The notes under the pieces were generated by a model. That model did not search any database. It was not told where the DNA came from and was given only the letters and a program-made list of their open reading frames with translations. Shown here piece by piece: positions 46,655 through 56,042 of a stretch of DNA of 64,000 nt. A program made the translations under genes and the position numbers. Position 1 is the first letter of the stretch; every line of letters begins with the position of its first letter. Source of the stretch: Pyruvatibacter sp. HU-CL02332 (GTDB lineage: Bacteria; Pseudomonadota; Alphaproteobacteria; CGMCC-115125); the NCBI RefSeq assembly GCF_040362765.1, contig NZ_BAABWK010000002.1, forward strand, positions 1,054,001-1,118,000, given 5' to 3'.

Positions 46655-46900
46655 GCCCCCTCTGTCGAAAACCTGAGAGATTCACCCTGCCCGAAGCAAT
46701 GTCCCCGATGGTCTGGGGGGCCTCAGTGGCGGGCTTACTCCTTCGGTGAGCAGATGGGATCAATCCCGCCTGCTGCTTTCCAGAGTGTCATCCCCACGCG
46801 GTCCCTGGTGCCTGAGAGTTTCCGGGGCGGTTGCTCCTTCGGCGCCGATGGCCTGCCAGTCCCTCAAGGGCCCGCATGCCGTCAGACTCTCCCGCGCAGG
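46655..46900 (-). promoter_or_regulatory. Tandem glycine riboswitch
   Basis: Two glycine aptamers in series, read on the minus strand. Aptamer I (about 46900-46798) has GCGGGAGAG, GCCGAAGGAGCAACCGCC and GGAAACTCTCAGGCACC. Aptamer II (about 46787-46655) has CTCTGGAAAGC, ACCGAAGGAGTAAGCCCGCC and GAATCTCTCAGG followed by CGACAGAGG. These are the conserved glycine-aptamer segments. The arrangement normally turns on glycine cleavage when glycine is in excess; here it precedes gcvT. Confidence 0.93.
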
Positions 46901-46917
46901 TTCGGCTGACAGGCGCG

Positions 46918-46945
46918 ATGATAGGTGGGGCGGGTCAAGAGTCAA
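46918..46945 (-). promoter_or_regulatory. Promoter of the gcv operon
   Basis: On the minus strand TTGACT (46945-46940), a 16-nt spacer and TATCAT (46923-46918). The predicted transcript starts near 46910, directly at the riboswitch. A GACTC (GANTC) site overlaps the -35. Confidence 0.65.
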
Positions 46946-47041
46946 TCGACGCGGGTCCGCAGGGGCCATTCCCCTGCAGATCAGCCTGATTGTGTGACTT
47001 TAACGTCTCTGAATGGAGACAGATGCCGCCGGGAATCGTGG

Positions 47042-47614
47042 CTAATATCGGGCCCGTGCGCGATTTTCATCAACCTGAGCCGGCGTGAGCTGGAATCCGA
47101 GCACAATGTCGTACAGCGCACCATTGTCTTCGCCGACTTCAAATTCGAGGCCCTTGAAGGTTCGCGTGTAAACGGCTGTCCGCTGACCGGGCTCGAACTC
47201 TACTTCCGCATCAAAGGTGGTTTTCTGCAGCACCGATTCGCCCGCGCGCGTCACCGCGACAAAAATCGGCGCAGATACAACGCTTCTGGTTGCTGCGGGG
47301 CCAACGCTGACACTCATGCTCAGGGCATAATCCACATCAATTGTGGTGCCGCTATAGCTGCAATCGGCAACAGCATCGAGCAACTCCCAGGTGTAGGCGA
47401 CATCGGTAATATCGCGGCCGGAGCCTTCGCGATATTCCGTCAACCGCTCGGCATCGGTCAGAATGCCCGCATTGGGGCAGCCCCGGAGCCGTTCTTCCTT
47501 GCGTGCTTCGCCGCTCCACCAGCCGCAGCCAGCCACGATCAAAGCCAATGCAGTGACCAATCCAGCGCGCGCATTGCTGCGTATAAAGGGCGAACGAATA
47601 GAAGATAAGCCCAT
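47042..47614 (-). CDS. Putative lipoprotein of unknown function
   Basis: 190 residues from the ATG at 47614. The N-terminus is a lipoprotein signal (ARAGLVTALALIVAGCGWW), lipobox cysteine near residue 29. The mature part has several Cys residues (RLRGCPNAG, VADCSYSG) and a beta-rich segment with no motif I recognise. An ATG at 47644 (30 nt upstream) is also possible. It diverges from ispH and ends just before the gcv promoter. Confidence 0.65.
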   Translation of the reverse strand: MGLSSIRSPFIRSNARAGLVTALALIVAGCGWWSGEARKEERLRGCPNAGILTDAERLTEYREGSGRDITDVAYTWELLDAVADCSYSGTTIDVDYALSMSVSVGPAATRSVVSAPIFVAVTRAGESVLQKTTFDAEVEFEPGQRTAVYTRTFKGLEFEVGEDNGALYDIVLGFQLTPAQVDENRARARY

Positions 47615-47790
47615 GTTCTTCTTGGGGTTTCGTGTGTCGGCCATGCGTCGATTCGATACCTTGACTTGGGGACCCGGGTGCCTCACTTACGCCTCAGGAC
47701 ACGCGGATGGTTTCCATCAACATGTCCCACACGGCGGCGGGAGGCGAACAGTAGCCAAGCGCCCGTTAACCGGCAATAGAAAGACGTTGC

Positions 47791-48774
47791 GTGACAGACC
47801 CAGCACCTCAGGCTCCCCTGCTGTCGATCCGCCTTGCGGCCCCTCGTGGCTTTTGTGCAGGCGTTGATCGCGCCATCCTCATGGTTGAGCGCGCGATCGA
47901 AAAATACGGCGCGCCGGTCTATGTGCGCCACGAGATCGTCCACAACCGTCACGTGGTTGAGGGACTGGAAGCAAAAGGCGCTGTGTTTGTCGAAGAATTG
48001 AGCGAGATCGAAGATTCGACCCGTCCGGTGATTTTCTCCGCCCACGGTGTGCCCAAGGCAGTGCCTGCGGATGCAGAGTCCCGCGGCATGTTCTATCTCG
48101 ACGCCACCTGCCCGCTCGTGTCCAAAGTCCATGTGGAGGCCAACCGCCACCACGACGAAGGCCGCCACATTCTGATGATCGGCCATGAAGGCCATCCGGA
48201 AGTGGAAGGCACGCTTGGACAGTTGCCCGATGGCGCCATCACCCTGGTGGAAACCGTGGAAGACGCCGACAAGGTGGACGCGCCGGACCCAGCCAAGCTT
48301 GCCTATGTGACGCAGACGACGCTGTCGCTGGATGACACGGTTGAGATCGTCAACGCACTGACGCGCCGATTCCCAGCTATTCGCGGGCCGCACAAGAATG
48401 ACATCTGCTACGCCACCACAAACCGGCAGGCGGCAGTCAAAGCTATCGCGGAAGGGTGCGACATGATGTTTGTTGTGGGCGCGCCCAACTCCTCAAACTC
48501 CGTACGCCTCGTGGAAGTTGCTGAAAAGGCCGGGTGCCCTAAGGCGCAACTGGTGCAGAAGTCCGGCGAAGTGGACTGGCCTGCGCTTGAGGCCGCTGTG
48601 GCCAACAAGGGCGATGACTTCTGCATCGGACTGACTGCTGGCGCGTCTGCGCCGGAATCACTTGTTCAGGGTGTCATTGATGAAGCCGCCAAGCGCTTCA
48701 CGGTGCAGGTTGAAGAAGTCACGGTGTCGTCCGAGGACGTGATCTTCAAATTGCCTCGGGCACTGATCGCCTAA
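47791..48774 (+). CDS. ispH: 4-hydroxy-3-methylbut-2-enyl diphosphate reductase
   Basis: Last enzyme of the MEP pathway; a [4Fe-4S] protein that makes IPP and DMAPP. 327 residues from a GTG start. Cluster cysteines are in [13 protein letters not shown] (Cys22), [13 protein letters not shown] and the later [27 protein letters not shown] and [17 protein letters not shown] are conserved. Followed by thrB and rnhA on the same strand. Confidence 0.95.
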   Translation: MTDPAPQAPLLSIRLAAPRGFCAGVDRAILMVERAIEKYGAPVYVRHEIVHNRHVVEGLEAKGAVFVEELSEIEDSTRPVIFSAHGVPKAVPADAESRGMFYLDATCPLVSKVHVEANRHHDEGRHILMIGHEGHPEVEGTLGQLPDGAITLVETVEDADKVDAPDPAKLAYVTQTTLSLDDTVEIVNALTRRFPAIRGPHKNDICYATTNRQAAVKAIAEGCDMMFVVGAPNSSNSVRLVEVAEKAGCPKAQLVQKSGEVDWPALEAAVANKGDDFCIGLTAGASAPESLVQGVIDEAAKRFTVQVEEVTVSSEDVIFKLPRALIA

Positions 48775-48824
48775 CCTGCACAACACCTGTTGCTTCCGGG
48801 CCGGTCGGGCTGATACCAAGGCCC

Positions 48825-49790
48825 ATGGCGGTTTACACAGAGATTTCTGACGAAGAGTTGACTGATTTCGTGGCGCGCTACGACATCGGCACGCTGCAGT
48901 CTGCCAAGGGCATCGCGGAAGGTGTGGAGAACTCCAACTTCCTGCTGCACACGACCCAGTCACCATTCATTCTGACGCTGTATGAAAAGCGCACGTCGGA
49001 AAGCGACCTCCCCTTCTTTCTTGGGTTGATGGAGCATCTGGCAGCCCATGGCCTGTCCTGCCCTGTCCCTGTCCACGCCCGTGACGGCTCCGTCCTGCAC
49101 CGGCTGGCGGACCGGCCGGCCGCCATGGTGACATTCCTTGAAGGCATGGATGTAAAACGGCCGCAGGCTTCCCATTGCGGACAGGTGGGCGTGGCGTTAG
49201 CGCAGATGCATGAGGCCGGCGCGGACTTCGCCATGACGCGGCCCAATGCGCTTTCAGTAGACGGATGGCCTGCACTCGCAGAGCAAGCTGGTGGGCGTGC
49301 GGACACGGTCAGCGAAGGACTGGGCAATCTCATCGCGGATGAGCTCGACCTCATGGCGTCACGCTGGCCCCAGGATCTACCGCGCGGTGTCATCCATGCG
49401 GATCTGTTTCCGGACAATGTGTTCTTCATGGGCGGGGAGTTGTCCGGCCTTATCGACTTCTATTTCGCGTGTACGGATGCCTACGCCTACGACATTGCGA
49501 TCTGTCTCAATGCCTGGTGCTTTGAGGCCGACGACAGCTTCAACGTCACCAAGGGGCGGGCGCTCTTATCCGGATACAACAAGGTGCGCAGCCTTGAGGA
49601 AGAGGAAGCTCAGGCGCTGCCACTGCTGGCGCGCGGGGCGTCCCTGCGGTTCCTGCTAACGCGTCTGGTGGACTGGCTCGACGGGCCGCAGGACGCGCTG
49701 GTGAAACCAAAGGACCCGCGTGAATACTTGAAGCGCCTGCGCTTTCATCAACACGCGGTGAGTGCCGCAGATTATGGATATGGTGGCTGA
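48825..49790 (+). CDS. thrB: Homoserine kinase, choline-kinase-like type
   Basis: Phosphorylates homoserine for threonine synthesis. 321 residues. The protein-kinase-like fold shows [45 protein letters not shown] with the catalytic Asp, and [20 protein letters not shown] with the metal-binding Asp. This is the alphaproteobacterial ThrB type, not the GHMP type. Overlaps rnhA by 1 nt. The next pathway enzyme, thrC, is at 57929. Confidence 0.92.
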   Translation: MAVYTEISDEELTDFVARYDIGTLQSAKGIAEGVENSNFLLHTTQSPFILTLYEKRTSESDLPFFLGLMEHLAAHGLSCPVPVHARDGSVLHRLADRPAAMVTFLEGMDVKRPQASHCGQVGVALAQMHEAGADFAMTRPNALSVDGWPALAEQAGGRADTVSEGLGNLIADELDLMASRWPQDLPRGVIHADLFPDNVFFMGGELSGLIDFYFACTDAYAYDIAICLNAWCFEADDSFNVTKGRALLSGYNKVRSLEEEEAQALPLLARGASLRFLLTRLVDWLDGPQDALVKPKDPREYLKRLRFHQHAVSAADYGYGG

Positions 49791-50224
49791 TGACGCGCGT
49801 TGATGTGTACACGGATGGTGCGTGCTCGGGGAATCCGGGGCCCGGCGGCTGGGGTGCCATTTTGACCTCCGGCGACAATGAGCGGGAAATCTCAGGTGGC
49901 GAGGCCGATACGACCAATAACCGCATGGAGCTGATGGCGGCGATCATGGCGCTTGAGACCATGAAACGGCCGGTCGAAGTGCATCTGCACACAGACTCCA
50001 CCTATGTGCGCGACGGCATCACCAAGTGGATTCACGGCTGGAAGAAGAACGGCTGGCGCACGGCAGCCAAGAAACCCGTCAAGAATGCGGACCTGTGGCA
50101 GCGGCTGGAAGAAGCGGCGTCACGCCACACGGTTGAGTGGCATTGGGTCAAGGGCCATGCAGGACACCCGCAAAACGAACGTGCCGATGAACTGGCCCGC
50201 GGCGGGCTTGAGGCCTATCGGTAA
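49790..50224 (+). CDS. rnhA: Ribonuclease HI
   Basis: Degrades RNA in RNA-DNA hybrids such as R-loops and primers. 144 residues. The active-site acidic residues lie in [19 protein letters not shown] (Asp9), [14 protein letters not shown] (Glu), [15 protein letters not shown] (Asp) and [11 protein letters not shown] (Asp). [13 protein letters not shown] supplies the conserved His. Starts within the thrB stop, giving coupling. RNase HII is also present (29888). Confidence 0.95.
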   Translation: MTRVDVYTDGACSGNPGPGGWGAILTSGDNEREISGGEADTTNNRMELMAAIMALETMKRPVEVHLHTDSTYVRDGITKWIHGWKKNGWRTAAKKPVKNADLWQRLEEAASRHTVEWHWVKGHAGHPQNERADELARGGLEAYR

Positions 50225-50234
50225 ACAAGCAAGT

Positions 50235-50258
50235 GGCGGAGCGCCGAAGCGCCCCGCC
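50235..50258. terminator. GC-rich hairpin between rnhA and peroxiredoxin genes
   Basis: GGCGG-A-GCGC and GCGC-C-CCGCC form a 9-bp stem with one mismatch around CGAA (TTCG on the minus strand, a very stable tetraloop). No T-run is present. It lies between convergent genes and may slow transcription from either side. Confidence 0.4.
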
Positions 50259-50284
50259 GAAATTTGTACAGTCAAAAACCCAGA

Positions 50285-50770
50285 CTAGAGCTGACCCATC
50301 ATGGTTTCAGCGCCGGATGCCTTGGCCTCACCTGGATTTGCTTCCTGATTGAGCGTCTTCACGACGCCGTCTTCCACGAGCATGGAATAGCGCAGGGAGC
50401 GGGTGCCCATGCCAAAGCCGGAGCCGTCGAAATCAAGGCCCATGGCTTTTGTCAGATCGCCATTGCCGTCGCCGACCATGGTGATCTTGCCGTCAGCGGA
50501 TTGCTGTTTACCCCAGGCGTCCATGACGAACGCGTCGTTGACGGACAGGCAGATGATGTCATCGACGCCCTTTGCCTTGATGTCGTCCGCATGCTGAACG
50601 AAGCCAGGCAGATGCTGGTTGGAGCATGTCGGTGTGAATGCACCTGGAAGAGCAAAAACCACAACCTTCTTGCCGCCGAAGATGTCACTGGTTGTCAGCG
50701 GCGTTGGGCCGTTTTCTGACATGACGGTGAGAGTTGCGTCTGGAATACGATCGCCAACACTGATGGCCAT
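50285..50770 (-). CDS. Peroxiredoxin (Prx5/AhpE-like)
   Basis: 161 residues. Reduces peroxides with the peroxidatic Cys49 in LPGAFTPTCSNQHLPGF. DIICLSVNDAFVMDAWG and the C-terminal LRYSMLVEDGVVKTLNQE match the Prx5 (PMP20-like) subfamily, where the reductant is usually glutaredoxin or glutathione. A DsbD-like and a YqgE gene lie next to it, an order seen in other alphaproteobacteria. Confidence 0.93.
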   Translation of the reverse strand: MAISVGDRIPDATLTVMSENGPTPLTTSDIFGGKKVVVFALPGAFTPTCSNQHLPGFVQHADDIKAKGVDDIICLSVNDAFVMDAWGKQQSADGKITMVGDGNGDLTKAMGLDFDGSGFGMGTRSLRYSMLVEDGVVKTLNQEANPGEAKASGAETMMGQL

Positions 50771-50870
50771 TTGAGGGCTCCCTTGAACTGCGCACCCACG
50801 GCGCGCCTGCTGGAAAATGAGATCTGATATCGAGCGGCATTAAAGCCCACAGGCGACCAGAAAGGCCAGC

Positions 50871-51857
50871 CTAATATGCGGAAGTATCGGTATCTGCATC
50901 CGCGTCATGGGATTTGGCAGGCGGCAGGGAATACTCAAACTGCTGTGCCCATTGAGTGCCATTTGCGGTTTCATCACCAAGGGTGATGGTGAACGCCACA
51001 CCGGCTTCAAGCCCTGCATGTTTACGCCGGGTTTTGACCGGGAAAACAAAGCTGGCTTGCCCTTCATTGAGAGCGCGCGTCGGGCTGCCCAGATAGACAC
51101 GGCCCTCACCGCCGTTGGGTTCTGCGATCAGGACAGGGTCCGTGAAGTCTGACGGCGCCGTCACCATGATTTCCAGAAAACTTGCCTGGTCTTTCAACGT
51201 CGCGGACACAGACGTGAGCTCAGCGTCATGTTCAGCCGGGACGCGGCTGCGCCAGTCTGCAAGCAAGCCGGCAAACGGGCTGGCGGCTCCTGTACCTTCA
51301 CCCAATATTGCTGGAAGTAAGAGCGTCGCCTGCGCCTCTACCGGAATGCATAGCTCCTCGCACGCGCCATACATGACGTCGGCCACCAGCTCGACGGGCT
51401 GAGAGGGATCCACCGGGGTTACGGTCAGGGGAAAGACGACCTGCGTTTCGTACCCAAAGCTGATGTCGCCGGGGTAATCAAACCGCTCCGGCATGGGATA
51501 GGCCACATCGACAGACGCAACATTGACCGAGCGATCAAAGCTGAACATGGGCGCGATGCCGGTGTCGCCGGGGCTGCTCCAATAGGTTTTCCAATTGGGG
51601 TCCAGGGTTATTTCAACCCCGGCCACCAGGGCTTCCTCGTCCGGCAACATTGTTGCACTGGTTCGGGCGGCGATCAGTCTCAGACGGGATGTGAGCGCCT
51701 TGTCCCACGCACTTGCGCCGGGTTCCGCCCGGCTGGAGGCAAACCTCTCGCCGAACAGGCTGGATTGAGCGGACGCAGCACTATCCGGCGCGGCAATGGC
51801 AAGGATGCCAAGGGCCGCGGCGGCTGGAAGCGCAATACTGAAAACACCGATCTGCAT
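50871..51857 (-). CDS. DsbD N-terminal-domain protein, exported
   Basis: 328 residues with a signal peptide (FSIALPAAAALGILAIAAP and cut near ASAQ). The rest matches the DsbD alpha-type domain: GVEITLDPNWKTYWSSPGD, DISFGYETQVVFPLTVTPV and VMYGACEELCIPVEA, the last with a CxxxxC pair (Cys-Glu-Glu-Leu-Cys) in place of the usual DsbD cysteines. No transmembrane or thioredoxin part of full DsbD is present. Probably a periplasmic thiol relay or binding protein. Confidence 0.82.
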   Translation of the reverse strand: MQIGVFSIALPAAAALGILAIAAPDSAASAQSSLFGERFASSRAEPGASAWDKALTSRLRLIAARTSATMLPDEEALVAGVEITLDPNWKTYWSSPGDTGIAPMFSFDRSVNVASVDVAYPMPERFDYPGDISFGYETQVVFPLTVTPVDPSQPVELVADVMYGACEELCIPVEAQATLLLPAILGEGTGAASPFAGLLADWRSRVPAEHDAELTSVSATLKDQASFLEIMVTAPSDFTDPVLIAEPNGGEGRVYLGSPTRALNEGQASFVFPVKTRRKHAGLEAGVAFTITLGDETANGTQWAQQFEYSLPPAKSHDADADTDTSAY

Positions 51858-52021
51858 AATGACGCCATATTAGCGCGGAAACCTGAACACCAACCCAATT
51901 GGCCGTGATGCCGCGGTCACCCTTGCGTGAACACCAAAGCACGCCAACATCCGTCATGCTGTGTTAACGCCAAAATGACAGATGTTTTTGCAGCTTGAGC
52001 CCCAGCAGGTAGTGTAATGGC

Positions 52022-52633
52022 ATGAGTTTCAGCGACGATCCATTCGTTCCCCAGCCGGACGAGGCTGGCCTGACAGGCTCCCTGCAGGGCCGGTTTCTCA
52101 TCGCCATGCCCTCCATGGAGGATAGCCGCTTTGCCCGCACGGTGATTTACATGTGCTCGCACAGTGCAGAAGGCGCCATGGGGCTGGTCATCAACAAGCC
52201 ATCTGACCAGATCACGTTTGTTGATTTGATGGAGCAGCTCTCCATAGAGACCGAAGCGCGGACCATTCCATCGGTCCCTATTCTGGCCGGCGGGCCGGTG
52301 GATGGCGGGCGCGGGTTTGTGCTGCATTCACCTGAATATGACGGTGCAAATTCCACCATTCAGGTGGGCAACGGCGTGCGACTGACGGCCACGACCGATG
52401 TGATCCGGGCCATTGCGGATGGCGACGGACCGCACGACAAGCTGGTGGCGCTTGGCTACGCCGGCTGGGAAGCCGGACAACTTGAAGCCGAAATAAAGGC
52501 CAATGGCTGGCTGGTGAGCGACGCAGAGCCGGACATCATTTTTGCACCGGACATCGAATCCAAATGGACGCAGGCGCTGGCGACCCTGGGCGTCGACCCG
52601 TCCCTGCTGTCAGGTGAAACGGGACATGCCTGA
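52022..52633 (+). CDS. YqgE/AlgH family protein (UPF0301)
   Basis: 203 residues: GRFLIAMPSMEDSRFARTVI, SAEGAMGLVINKPSDQIT, ILAGGPVDGGRGFVLH and VALGYAGWEAGQLEAEIKAN. These are the hallmarks of the YqgE/AlgH family, whose role is not well defined. Divergent from the DsbD-N gene and convergent with the GGDEF-EAL gene. Confidence 0.9.
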   Translation: MSFSDDPFVPQPDEAGLTGSLQGRFLIAMPSMEDSRFARTVIYMCSHSAEGAMGLVINKPSDQITFVDLMEQLSIETEARTIPSVPILAGGPVDGGRGFVLHSPEYDGANSTIQVGNGVRLTATTDVIRAIADGDGPHDKLVALGYAGWEAGQLEAEIKANGWLVSDAEPDIIFAPDIESKWTQALATLGVDPSLLSGETGHA

Positions 52634-52663
52634 CCTATATGGGCTGACTAGCTGGCTGGCTGA

Positions 52664-55600
52664 CTAGTCCGTATGCCGCGCAATGAAATCGTGGGCGTCA
52701 CCGGCTTCCATAGGCTGGCCGAAATAGAACCCCTGGCCATACGTGCAGCCCAGAGCCTGAAGGCTTGCGCGGGCGGCATCGTCCTCGACGCCTTCGGCCA
52801 CCACATCCAGTTTCAGGTCTTCGGCAAGCGTCAGGACGGAGCGGACGATGGCGTCCTGATCTGCGTCCGTGCCCATGGCCTGAACAAAGCTCTTATCGAT
52901 CTTGACGACATCAAACGGGAAGCGCTGCAGATAACTCAGCGATGAATAGCCGGTGCCGAAATCATCAAGCGCCAGCTTCACGCCGGTCTGCTTGAGCGCA
53001 GCAAGGATCTCTGCGGCCTGATCCGGGTCATCCATCACCAGAGACTCAGTCACTTCAAGGCGCAGGGACGATGGCGGGAGCGCCGTTTGACCAAGCAGCT
53101 TCGAGACAGCACCGGGCAGATCGTCAAGCAACTGGCGGCTCGACACATTGACACTTGAGAAGATCGGCGGGTCCTGGGGGAAGTCCTTTTGCCAGACGGC
53201 CAGATCGTTTGCGGCGCGATCAAGGACGAAAGCGCCCAGATCAATGATAAGACCTGTGCGCTCTGCAAGCGGCACAAATTCATCCGGCGAGATCAGACCC
53301 CGCTCTGGATGCTGCCAGCGGATCAGTGCTTCAAAGCCTGCAAGACGTCCGGATGCCAGATCGACAATGGGTTGGTAGACGAGATGTATCTCGCCACGCT
53401 CCAGCGCCCGACGCAGGCCACTCTCGGTGGCCAGTTCGTCATCTGCCGGACGCATATTGGGGTGGAACGGCTGCACGGCATTGCCCTGCCGCTTGGCCAG
53501 GCGCAAAGCGAGGTCTGCTTCGCCGAGAAGCACTTCGCCGCTGTCGTGATGTGGTTCGCGGATTGTGAAGCCGACACTGGCTGTTGGGAAAATTTCCCGC
53601 CCGGACACTTCAAGTGGCTGCGAAACAGTTTCGCGCACAAGCTGGGCAATTTCGGTGGGTCCGGTTTCGTCAGACCATCCGGCCACCAGCATGGCAAACG
53701 TATCCCCGTCGATGCGCGCCAATGTGTCTTCAGGTGCAATCAATGCCTTGAGGCGCTGCGCCAGTGCCGAGAGCACGGTGTCTGCCGCGGCGTGGCCGAG
53801 ACTTTCATTGATGGATTTGAACCGATCCAGATCCGCCAGAATAAGCGCGATACGCTCGTGACTTCCCTGGGCGCGCAGGCAGGCGCGGTGCAGCCGGTCT
53901 GTGAAGAGCGGACGATTGGCGAGGCCGGTCAACGGGTCGTGCAGGGTTTCGCGCACCAAACCCGCCTGCTCTTCGCGGCGCTGGGTGACGTCCTTTACGG
54001 TGCCGATGCATCGACGCGCGGCGCCATTGTCGCCTGCAAAGCAGGTGGCACAGAGTTCCAGCCATCGGCTGCCCTGGGTCGGGTCCGCATGGGTGAGGCG
54101 CATCTCCAGGGTGAACGTCGCATTGCCACGCTCGACATTTTCATCGAGCACCTGAGAGACATTGCGGCGGTCATCGCGGTCAACGCGGGCCATCCAGGTT
54201 TCAAGGCGACCGCACAGGGACCCGGGCACGAGGCCCAGATGTGCCTCAAGGGACGGGTCCACATAGAGCGTGCCGGTGGTGACATCAAGGTCCCACACAG
54301 CTTCGCTCGACCCTGCCAACGCCAGCGCGTTGCGCTGCTCGGCACGGATCGCATTGATGTCAGGCAGCTGAGGGTCCGTGTCCCGGCCAATGGCCAGACT
54401 GTCCGCGCGCCGATCTGCATTGCTTGCTGTCTGGCCAAGTGCCATGGACCGACGGGCTGCTGTTCGCGCAGCGCCCATGGTGGCAGGTCCTGCCAGCGTG
54501 TACGCCACAATCATGATGCCGAGCACGGCGAGTGCGTGGATGATCATTTCCACTGCCGGGCTGCGCGGCAGGAAGCCTTGCGTTGCCAGTGCCGCGAGCA
54601 CCGCGGCCAGCGCCATGAGGGCCCAGCCCGCGCGTAACTCACCTGCCGCCGGTGTGATACGTGGCGCCCCACTCTCTCCATTGCTTGTCCCTGCGGTCAG
54701 GGCTGCGACACCGCCCAGCGCTACGGCAAAGGCCATAAGCCGCACGAAGGGCAGCCCAACAGAAGGCGCTACCAACGCAAGAAGCGCTGCGCCAAGGGCC
54801 ACCCACCCGGCCAACCGTGCCAGTCGTTCGCGGTCAGCCGACAGGGCGCGAATGCGTTCAGCCGCCAGGACGTGCGCCGCAGCACCTGTTGCCAGCGCCA
54901 GAGTGACACCGGCCATGCGGGCGTCCCAACCGGCAGACCAGCCAAAGGCTGCGGCGAGGAACCCCTGCGCGGACAGTTCATACAAAAGCGCACCACCGGT
55001 CAGAAGGGTTGCGAGTTTGATCGCGCCATACGCAGGTGTCGCAGCGCCGGTTCTGGCGCCTTTGAACTCATTGGATAGTTGCTGACCCCATTGGGCTGCA
55101 AAGAAAGCAAAGGCGATGGCCAGGACACCGAGGATCAACCCCGAAAACGCAGCTTGCGCTGCATCTGCTGCTGCCAGTTCCTGGGGCTGCCAGATATGCA
55201 GAGGCGTCGCCGCCGAGGCCCCTACGGGAAGTGCAAAGCTTGTGGTGGAAGCTGGGGGAAGCGACACGAGATACCGTGCCTGCGCCGGGCCTGCCTGACT
55301 GCCTGAAATGATCTGCGTTGGCGTGACTGACTCAAGCGGCATGATGCGCCATGCGCCAAGTTCAGTAAGACCGCTGCGCACCGGCGCAATGCCGGATGAC
55401 CACAGGGCGGATCTGTCGATGGCAATGATGCGTTGCTGCGGCTCGTCCAGTGGGTTTTGCAGGGCGAAAACGGACCATACGCGCGCGAAATCTACCTCTT
55501 CGTCGCTCAGCACCAGGGGAATGGGCCCCGGGAATGCCGCCTCACGGTCCGCGGGCAAGTGCAGGACCACCGGCGTGATGTCTACATGGGGCTGTGCCGG

Positions 55601-55840
55601 ATCAATCACCACGACCGGAAGACTGCGTGGTGCGCCATCAGGCAACTCATCGGCGAGGGTCTGGCTTGTGCCTTGTGTTGGCGCTGCTGCCGCGTCAGTC
55701 GCAGAGGGGTCCTGCGAAGTTGGAATGGTCGGGATAGGCACCGCAGGCGGGGTATCCGGACTTTGGGCCAGAGTGGACGACGTCCATCCCGCAATGCCGA
55801 CAGACAACACAAGTGCTGCAACCGCTGCATGCCGCCGCAC
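52664..55840 (-). CDS. Membrane PAS-GGDEF-EAL protein, probable c-di-GMP phosphodiesterase
   Basis: 1058 residues from a GTG start. Signal peptide (AVAALVLSVGIAGW), a periplasmic sensory region to ~230, a block of about seven membrane helices (~235-460), a PAS/PAC region (~500-620), GGDEF (~625-785) and EAL (~800-1050). The GGDEF site reads RIDGDTFAM near 708, so it is degenerate and unlikely to make c-di-GMP. The EAL site is intact: GFEALIRW (~835), SVNVSSRQL, LEVTES, LDDFGTGYSS (~960), VKIDKSF and EGVE. The net activity is likely c-di-GMP degradation. Target pathway unknown. Confidence 0.9.
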   Translation of the reverse strand: MRRHAAVAALVLSVGIAGWTSSTLAQSPDTPPAVPIPTIPTSQDPSATDAAAAPTQGTSQTLADELPDGAPRSLPVVVIDPAQPHVDITPVVLHLPADREAAFPGPIPLVLSDEEVDFARVWSVFALQNPLDEPQQRIIAIDRSALWSSGIAPVRSGLTELGAWRIMPLESVTPTQIISGSQAGPAQARYLVSLPPASTTSFALPVGASAATPLHIWQPQELAAADAAQAAFSGLILGVLAIAFAFFAAQWGQQLSNEFKGARTGAATPAYGAIKLATLLTGGALLYELSAQGFLAAAFGWSAGWDARMAGVTLALATGAAAHVLAAERIRALSADRERLARLAGWVALGAALLALVAPSVGLPFVRLMAFAVALGGVAALTAGTSNGESGAPRITPAAGELRAGWALMALAAVLAALATQGFLPRSPAVEMIIHALAVLGIMIVAYTLAGPATMGAARTAARRSMALGQTASNADRRADSLAIGRDTDPQLPDINAIRAEQRNALALAGSSEAVWDLDVTTGTLYVDPSLEAHLGLVPGSLCGRLETWMARVDRDDRRNVSQVLDENVERGNATFTLEMRLTHADPTQGSRWLELCATCFAGDNGAARRCIGTVKDVTQRREEQAGLVRETLHDPLTGLANRPLFTDRLHRACLRAQGSHERIALILADLDRFKSINESLGHAAADTVLSALAQRLKALIAPEDTLARIDGDTFAMLVAGWSDETGPTEIAQLVRETVSQPLEVSGREIFPTASVGFTIREPHHDSGEVLLGEADLALRLAKRQGNAVQPFHPNMRPADDELATESGLRRALERGEIHLVYQPIVDLASGRLAGFEALIRWQHPERGLISPDEFVPLAERTGLIIDLGAFVLDRAANDLAVWQKDFPQDPPIFSSVNVSSRQLLDDLPGAVSKLLGQTALPPSSLRLEVTESLVMDDPDQAAEILAALKQTGVKLALDDFGTGYSSLSYLQRFPFDVVKIDKSFVQAMGTDADQDAIVRSVLTLAEDLKLDVVAEGVEDDAARASLQALGCTYGQGFYFGQPMEAGDAHDFIARHTD

Positions 55841-56042
55841 ATGGCGCCATGAAGCGCCTGTGCGCTCGCATGTGTGCCTGCCTGTCTGGTCGCGGTTGAA
55901 GATGGATCAGGCCTCGCGGTTGGCGGTGTGTCTCGTCCCGGGCGCTGGCAGGCGAATCACTCTTGCAACGCCCATCTCCCGATCCACCTTGGTAGCCCCC
56001 TGCCCGGCCTTCTGACAAGAACTCACCCGCGTGCTGAGGGTC

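Noticed and set aside
46584-46763. N-terminal extension of GcvT
   Set aside because: The stretch encodes the second glycine aptamer. Its translation has no similarity to GcvT, and the conserved protein begins after the GTG at 46583.
53189-54637. 482-residue open frame opposite the GGDEF-EAL gene
   Set aside because: Antisense to well-supported domains, Cys/Gln/Arg-rich with no recognisable fold.
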